Of a DNA stretch of 26,660 nt, positions 25,215 through 26,660 are shown piece by piece. Both the position numbers and the translations under genes were made by a program. The DNA is from Caldilineaceae bacterium. GTDB taxonomy: Bacteria; Chloroflexota; Anaerolineae; Caldilineales; Caldilineaceae. The notes below the pieces were generated by a model. That model saw only the letters and a program-made list of their open reading frames with translations. It did no database searches and was not told the origin of the DNA. Location of the stretch: NCBI GenBank assembly GCA_022842065.1, contig JALHQH010000039.1:1-26660 (forward strand), given 5' to 3'. Position 1 is the first letter of the stretch. Each line of letters starts with the position of its first letter.

Positions 25215-26429
25215 TTATTTTCCGGCCCTCAGATAAGTCAATAACTGTTCGACGACGGCCTGGGCAAAGGCAGCGTCGTTGATGTTACAATCCAATTCGT
25301 GCACGGGAATATCACTGCGCACCTGCGTTTTGATCGCAGCATAGAGCGCCTCGTTAGCAGCCGGTTGCCAGAATTCCCCGCCCGGCGAGTCGAGCACAGA
25401 GACCCCTTGTAAGGGCAGATAGAAGGCGACTGGCGCGCTGCTCAAATTGGCTTTGCTGGCGAGGATGCGCCCCAATTCGGCATTTTCCGCAACCGTGGTG
25501 CGCATGAGGGTTATGTTGGGATTCCACTGGTAGAATTGCCGGTCGGCGAACTGTTCCGGTACGGTATTGCGCGCCCAGAAGTTGACCATATCCAGACAAC
25601 CCGGTGCAATCACCTGGGGAATGCCCGCTTTGGCTGCGGCTTCCAGGCGGGTCGGCCCTGCCCCCAAGACACCGCCGACCAACTCATCCGCCCACTCGGT
25701 GGTGGTTAGATCAAGCACGCCATCGACATAACCTGCCTCGATCAGACTTTCCATGGTGCGCCCGCCGGTGCCGGTGGCGTGGAAAACGAGTACTTCGTAA
25801 CCCTCGGCTTCTAGCAGGTGGCGACATTGGTCCACCAGTTTGGTGGTATTGCCAAACATGGAGGCGGCGATCAGCGGCTTCTCCGTGCTTTGGGGGGGTG
25901 TACTCTCCACCATGCCCACGATTGCCCCTGCCGCATTGGCAAAGATGCGCGCACTAATACGGTTGACCCCGGCTACATCGACCACCGCCGGCATCATCAC
26001 AATGTCACTGACCCCGACATAGGGTGCCGTATCGCCGGATGCCAAGGTGCTGACCATCACTTTGGGCAGACCAATGGGCAGGGCACGCATGGCGGCGGTC
26101 CCCACCGCGGTGCCCGCCGAGCCGCCCATGCTCAATATGGCATCTATCTTGCTCTGGCTATGCAGCTCTTTGACGACGACCGCCGCGCCCGCAGCCATCA
26201 CTTGGATCGCGTTGCCGCGGTCGGCTTGGGTGCGCAACTCTTCCAAAGCGGTCCCACCGGCCGCGGCAACCTGGGCAGCAGTGATGTCGGGGACAAAGGT
26301 TGGTTCATCGATCACACCGGTGTTGATGACTAGCGTATGATGACCGCGGCCTTCAATTTGTGCTTTAACAAAGGCGAATTCCGGCCCCTTGGTGTCCAGG
26401 GCACCGATGAGGACAATCGTTTTACGCAT
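25215..26429 (-). CDS. UPF0261 / Tm-1-like ATP-binding protein
   Basis: A 404-residue member of the UPF0261 family, homologous to the N-terminal half of the tomato Tm-1 protein. Tm-1 binds the replication proteins of tomato mosaic virus and inhibits them; the cellular role of bacterial homologues is unknown. Blocks seen are [11 protein letters not shown] (8-18), SMGGSAGT (100-107), LPKVMVST (121-128), [10 protein letters not shown] (130-139), [18 protein letters not shown] and the C-terminal [18 protein letters not shown]-type GAGGT six bases before the ATG supports the start. Downstream on the same strand is the PEP-hydrolase-like partner, separated by 134 bp containing a large hairpin. The upstream region is repetitive (inverted repeat plus 8-bp tandem array). 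Confidence 0.9.
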   Translation of the reverse strand: MRKTIVLIGALDTKGPEFAFVKAQIEGRGHHTLVINTGVIDEPTFVPDITAAQVAAAGGTALEELRTQADRGNAIQVMAAGAAVVVKELHSQSKIDAILSMGGSAGTAVGTAAMRALPIGLPKVMVSTLASGDTAPYVGVSDIVMMPAVVDVAGVNRISARIFANAAGAIVGMVESTPPQSTEKPLIAASMFGNTTKLVDQCRHLLEAEGYEVLVFHATGTGGRTMESLIEAGYVDGVLDLTTTEWADELVGGVLGAGPTRLEAAAKAGIPQVIAPGCLDMVNFWARNTVPEQFADRQFYQWNPNITLMRTTVAENAELGRILASKANLSSAPVAFYLPLQGVSVLDSPGGEFWQPAANEALYAAIKTQVRSDIPVHELDCNINDAAFAQAVVEQLLTYLRAGK

Positions 26430-26477
26430 GGCTCTACCTCGCTTGCTGGTTGGGGAGGGATGATGGAGCGGTAGATA

Positions 26478-26548
26478 GGTACATCAGTAAATCAGTATAT
26501 CGGTTTCGTCTTTCCTAATCTACCGATGTACCGATTTACTGATGTACC
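26478..26548. repeat. Inverted repeat joined to the 8-bp array
   Basis: The 27-nt segment 26478-26504 matches the reverse complement of 26522-26548 at 25 of 27 positions, around a 17-nt loop. The right arm is composed of units like those of the tandem array. A minus-strand TATACT (26494-26499) in the left arm could serve as a -10 for the UPF0261 gene, although its -35 (TAGATT) is poor. Confidence 0.8.
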
Positions 26549-26660
26549 GATGTACCGATGTACCGATGTACCGATGTACCGATGTACCGATGTACCGATG
26601 TACCGATGTACCGATGTACCGATGTACCGATGTACCGATGTACCGATGTACCGATGTACC
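26541..26660. repeat. 8-bp tandem repeat, 15 perfect copies, running off the window
   Basis: GATGTACC is repeated 15 times without an error over 120 bp up to the last base; degenerate copies precede it (26520-26540). The 8-bp period is not a multiple of three, so it is not a typical coding repeat. It is too short and lacks the spacers of a CRISPR array. The full length is unknown because the window ends inside it. Confidence 0.97.

Noticed and set aside
26541..26660. CRISPR array
   Set aside because: The unit is 8 bp with no spacers; it is a simple tandem repeat.

Overview
The window is a 26.7 kb stretch of bacterial chromosome, roughly 55-60% G+C by eye, densely coded, with no rRNA, tRNA, CRISPR array or transposase gene seen. 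I infer a member of the Chloroflexota, perhaps Anaerolineae- or Caldilineae-like. The reasons are a large NB-ARC/WD40 protein with the C-terminal tail common in Chloroflexota and cyanobacteria, an archaeal/fungal-type aspartate-semialdehyde dehydrogenase, a SAM-I riboswitch, lipoprotein-type cell-wall enzymes and many small intergenic inverted repeats. No search was run, so the taxonomy is inference.

Layout: (1) 1-975, a nested inverted repeat, a DUF3307 membrane protein and a divergent spacer. (2) 976-5618 (+), a 1244-residue STAND ATPase with 14 WD40 repeats, then psuG (pseudouridine-5'-phosphate glycosidase). A bidirectional terminator separates psuG from the convergent ftsH. (3) 5745-13575 (-), an FtsH-family protein whose zinc motif is destroyed, a HAD-like protein with permuted motifs, and then asd, hom and lysC. 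These last three carry out the first steps from aspartate toward Lys/Thr/Met. lysC has a strong promoter, a SAM-I riboswitch and a terminator in its leader, plus a Thr-rich small ORF between riboswitch and terminator. (4) 13727-19740 (+), a lipoprotein-like class A penicillin-binding protein with two LysM domains, a terminator, a putative MITE, and a lipoprotein TPR/SLT lytic transglycosylase: one enzyme that builds and one that cuts peptidoglycan. (5) 19780-23054 (+), an Rmd-like reductase and GMD (a route to a GDP-6-deoxyhexose such as GDP-D-rhamnose), then a phosphofructokinase-family protein. (6) 23091-26429 (-), a GT2 glycosyltransferase, then a PEP-hydrolase-like TIM barrel and a UPF0261/Tm-1-like protein, the two halves of the tomato Tm-1 protein encoded as adjacent genes. 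(7) 26478-26660, an inverted repeat merging into 15 perfect copies of an 8-bp unit that run off the window.

The points most worth following up are the FtsH with NEAGR in place of HEAGH, the composite lysC leader (SAM-I riboswitch, Thr-rich ORF, and a duplicate of a terminator arm that could act as antiterminator), the permuted HAD-like protein, and the split Tm-1 pair with a large hairpin between its two genes.
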